6,904 nt of DNA from DATKDU01 sp035512595. Its GTDB lineage: Bacteria > Planctomycetota > Planctomycetia > Pirellulales > Pirellulaceae. The notes below the pieces were generated by a model. The model did no database searches. It worked only from the letters and a program-made list of their open reading frames with translations, and had not been told where the DNA came from. Positions 4,427-6,904 of this stretch are shown here, one piece after another. A program made the position numbers and the translations under genes. Within the stretch, counting starts at the first letter, position 1, and each line of letters begins with the position of its first letter. The stretch spans positions 1-6,904 of the forward strand of contig DATKDU010000117.1 in NCBI GenBank assembly GCA_035512595.1, in the 5' to 3' direction.

Positions 4427-6904
4427 TCAGAAGTGCCACCCCTGTGGATACTCTTCGAGTTCTCTCGGGCGCGTGGTCGTGTTCGGCTTGGCGGATCCGA
4501 CGGGAAAATGCGGCTGCGGGACGGCCTGCAGAGCGGCTCCCTTATCGTCCTCGACGTGCTGCGCGACTTGCTCGTCGTCCCAGTACATCTCCGGCGATTC
4601 CCAGGTGAACCGCTGTCGCCGCTGCGGGACCGCGATTTTCGGCGGAGCGGACACCATCGGAACAGGAGGAGGCGGAGCGACCGTTGGGGGCGGTGGTGCT
4701 GGCGGCGGCGGAGCGGCGGCTTGTCTCGGCGGCTGCGGCGCCAGCGGCCACTGGTCCGGAAGATAGCGGAACGACACGACCTGGTATTGCGGCGGAGGCT
4801 GCGGCTGCTGCGGCAGTTCAGCCAGCGGCCAGCTTTCGGGGAGCCGGTAGTTCGTGACGATCTGGTATCGGGGTGAGGGTGGCGGCAGCGGGCGTTTCTT
4901 CGCCGGCTTCACTGGCCTGGCCAACTCGTAGGCGTTGGTCGGATCGAAGATTTGCTCCTCTTCGGCAGCTTGCGAGAAGAGGCCGTTGGGATCGACGACG
5001 TACCGCGGCTCGGCGGGCACTTCGTCGGGGATGATCGGCGGCGGTGGTGGGGGCGGCAGTTCGACGACCGGCGGCTTGGGCGGCTCTTTGCGCTTGCGTT
5101 TCGGCTTCTCGGGCTCGGCGGCCGCCTTTTGATTCCGTTCGGGGATCAGCCGCACTTCGATGTCCGCCTCGCGGAAGATCTCCACGATGTGCTCGTGGCA
5201 GGTGAACATCAAAATCTGTTTGCCGCCCTCGGTGAATTCCTTGAAGACGCGGGCCGCGGCAATCACCCGCGACCGGTCGAGGTTCACCAGCACGTCGTCG
5301 AACACCAGCGGCAATAGCGCCCCGCGGCGAGCGAAGCTCGACGCCAGCGCCAGCCGCAGGCTGATGTACATGGCCTCGTGCGTGCCCCGGCTGAGGACAT
5401 CCAGCGGCAGCGACTTGCCCGCTGCATCCGCGGCCAACAGCGCGCGGCGATCCAGCGGCATCCAGATGCGGACGTATTGCCCCAGCGTCAGCTCCTTGAG
5501 ATAGATCGACGCTTCCTGGAGCGTCTCGGGCTGCCGCTCCGTTTCGTACTTGCGGCGGACGATGTCGAGCGCCTGGCCGATGACCGACAGCACCTGCCAG
5601 CGGCGGAGCGACTGCCGCAGTTGTTCTTCGACGGTGGCCAGCTCCCACTGCGTCTGCGCCAGGCGCTTGTCGCCGGCGAGCTGCTGCATCTCGTGGGTGC
5701 ATGCGCCGCGGCGCTCGTGGAGCGTGGCGATTCGCGTCCGCAGCTCCAGCACGTGCGTACCCCGCTGATCCCAGCGGGCCTGCAGGTCGGGACCGTCGGT
5801 GACCATCACGCCGGCAATTTCCTCCTCGGTGTAGCGGCCGGCCAACTCGCCAACGATCTTCTCGGTCGTTGCGTCGCGCTGCTGGCGAAGCTCTTGCGCC
5901 TTGGCCGTGTCGCCGGCGACCTGGCGGAAGGCGACCATGTCCGCCACGCCGGCCAGGGCCAAGAGCGCGCTGCGGCGGCGAAGCGCCTGGCGGATCAAGT
6001 GAATCGACCGCGACCGGCCGGATCGCAGCTTGCGGGCAGAGCGGAGCGTGTTCTCCTTGAGCGTGAGGATTTCCTTCTCCTGCGCCAGCGTCTGCGTAAG
6101 CTGGCGGAGCTGCTCCTGCGGATCGCTGCTCTTGGGGGTCAGGCGGCAGTCGGCCATGAGCTGGCCGATGCGGGCCGCCATCGCCAGCATTTCCCGCTCC
6201 CGCTGCTCCAGCTCGTCGCGGCGAATCTCGCGGCGGCGGCGGGTCTCGACCACCGCATCACCGCGGCGGACGACGTGCCGCACCTTTTGCGGCGCGAAAT
6301 CCTCCGGCAGACCGACGCCCTTCAGCGCTTCCCGCCAGCGATGGCGGGCCGTTTTGAATGCCTCCTGCGCCGACTCGAGCCGCCGCTCGGCCGCTTTGAC
6401 CTTTTCTTCCGCAGCCGCCCGTTCGCCCAGCACCGGCATCAAGCGTTCGATCTCGCGCAGCTCAGACTCCGCTTCCCGCAGCCGTGCATCGAGCGGACCA
6501 CCGCCGGGGGGCAGCTCGGCGTCAATCTCATCCCGTTCCTTCTTGATGTCCGCCAGTTGCATGCGGACCTGCTCGCGATGCCGCTTATTGTCGGACAGGT
6601 CTTCGTCCGTTCTCCGCTCCAGAAAGAGCTTGGTCATCGCCGAGCCGCCGGCAAAGAGCACTCCAAAAAGCCAATACGGCATGCTGCTCTCGATCCAGCC
6701 GTAGTTGCCGCCGACCAGGCCGATGAGCAGGAGCATAATGCCGAGCGAAAAAACCATGCCCAGCGCGGCCGTGTACCGCAGCGGCAGTCCGTCGAACTCC
6801 TGCATCTCGTCACCGGTGAACTCCAGCTCTTCGCGGCGGCGGGCCAGCTCGTCGAGCCGCTGCTCGATCTGCAGCCGGCGACGGAGCAAGGCGACCTTCT
6901 GCCC
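4427..6904 (-). CDS. Membrane-anchored SMC/Rad50/YhaN-like coiled-coil ATPase, C-terminal part (5' end outside window)
   Basis: The window holds 825 residues and the stop; the frame is open through the right edge. Numbering here is from the TTG codon at 6889, which is probably internal because coiled coil continues upstream of it. Two hydrophobic helices (about 41-60 and 70-90) interrupt charged coiled coil (1-30, 95-190, 210-285, 370-450). The ATPase C-lobe then has the ABC signature LSRGTHEAMYISLRLAL (499-515), Walker B LPLVFDDVLVNLD (526-538; D531, with D532 where SMC proteins have Glu) and an H-loop-like FTCHEH (562-567). The Walker A half must lie upstream, outside the window. From 585 on is a basic, proline-rich tail with seven consecutive prolines (612-618) and two copies of Y-Q-x-V...LPxxWPLA (675-690, 702-717). 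Relatives act in DNA repair or chromosome structure; YhaN-like ATPases often pair with a YhaO/SbcD-type nuclease, which could lie just upstream. No Rad50-type CxxC hook is visible. Confidence 0.85.
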   Translation of the reverse strand, partial: GQKVALLRRRLQIEQRLDELARRREELEFTGDEMQEFDGLPLRYTAALGMVFSLGIMLLLIGLVGGNYGWIESSMPYWLFGVLFAGGSAMTKLFLERRTDEDLSDNKRHREQVRMQLADIKKERDEIDAELPPGGGPLDARLREAESELREIERLMPVLGERAAAEEKVKAAERRLESAQEAFKTARHRWREALKGVGLPEDFAPQKVRHVVRRGDAVVETRRRREIRRDELEQREREMLAMAARIGQLMADCRLTPKSSDPQEQLRQLTQTLAQEKEILTLKENTLRSARKLRSGRSRSIHLIRQALRRRSALLALAGVADMVAFRQVAGDTAKAQELRQQRDATTEKIVGELAGRYTEEEIAGVMVTDGPDLQARWDQRGTHVLELRTRIATLHERRGACTHEMQQLAGDKRLAQTQWELATVEEQLRQSLRRWQVLSVIGQALDIVRRKYETERQPETLQEASIYLKELTLGQYVRIWMPLDRRALLAADAAGKSLPLDVLSRGTHEAMYISLRLALASSFARRGALLPLVFDDVLVNLDRSRVIAAARVFKEFTEGGKQILMFTCHEHIVEIFREADIEVRLIPERNQKAAAEPEKPKRKRKEPPKPPVVELPPPPPPPIIPDEVPAEPRYVVDPNGLFSQAAEEEQIFDPTNAYELARPVKPAKKRPLPPPSPRYQIVTNYRLPESWPLAELPQQPQPPPQYQVVSFRYLPDQWPLAPQPPRQAAAPPPPAPPPPTVAPPPPVPMVSAPPKIAVPQRRQRFTWESPEMYWDDEQVAQHVEDDKGAALQAVPQPHFPVGSAKPNTTTRPRELEEYPQGWHF

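Noticed and set aside
4818..5702. Minus-strand open frame of 294 aa within the ATPase gene
   Set aside because: Same strand, shifted frame; rich in Arg, Ala and Gly as expected from a shadow, while the true frame carries the signature and Walker B.
6030..6704. Plus-strand open frame of 224 aa, Ser/Arg-rich
   Set aside because: Antisense of the coiled-coil region; its Ser/Arg bias is the mirror of Glu/Arg/Leu codons.
6887..6889. TTG as the start codon of the ATPase
   Set aside because: The frame continues open to the window edge (visible residues Gly-Gln-Lys-Val-Ala before it), coiled coil is already under way, and the Walker A half is missing, so the real start is upstream.

Overview
This GC-rich window (about 65-70 % G+C in most genes) looks like chromosomal DNA of a planctomycete, most likely a Pirellulales-type lineage. 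The best evidence is the Ser/Thr kinase at the left edge. Its N-terminal helical module leads into a kinase domain with DLG in place of DFG, a combination I associate with planctomycete kinases. Weak or absent Shine-Dalgarno sequences fit too. The lineage is inferred; no rRNA or other marker gene is present.

Layout from left to right. (1) Positions 1-959, minus strand: N-terminal 319 residues of a eukaryotic-like Ser/Thr protein kinase, running off the left edge. (2) Positions 960-1205: divergent intergenic region with a small palindrome and a large hairpin of GGTGTGAG octamers that ends 12 nt before the next start codon. (3) Positions 1206-1898, plus: RluA-type RNA pseudouridine synthase. 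(4) Positions 1928-2425, minus: SMI1/KNR4 (SUKH) protein, lower in GC than its neighbours. (5) Positions 2567-3154, plus: Maf nucleotide pyrophosphatase, whose last codons and stop lie inside a second hairpin built of AATGACC heptamers. (6) Positions 3227-4141, minus: DapA/N-acetylneuraminate-lyase superfamily protein that lacks the usual DapA motifs. (7) Positions 4142-4426: intergenic region with a palindrome and a third hairpin built of CACAGAGG-like octamers. (8) Positions 4427-6904, minus: C-terminal 825 residues of an SMC/Rad50/YhaN-like coiled-coil ATPase with two predicted membrane helices and a 235-residue proline-rich tail. Its N-terminus lies beyond the right edge.

The genes do not form one pathway. 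They are single housekeeping or accessory genes in alternating orientation: RNA modification, nucleotide-pool cleaning, an aldolase-like enzyme, signalling, and a chromosome or DNA-repair-type ATPase. Only the ATPase and the aldolase-like gene are co-directional neighbours, and 285 bp with a hairpin separates them.

The most unusual signal is between the genes. Three hairpins of unrelated sequence share one design: about 3.5 to 4.5 tandem 7-8-nt units, a loop of 11-24 nt, then the inverted copy, 75-79 nt in all. The second is the membrane-anchored SMC-like ATPase with its duplicated Y-Q-x-V...LPxxWPLA tail motif. I see no CRISPR array, transposase, tRNA or rRNA, and no clear multi-gene defence system.
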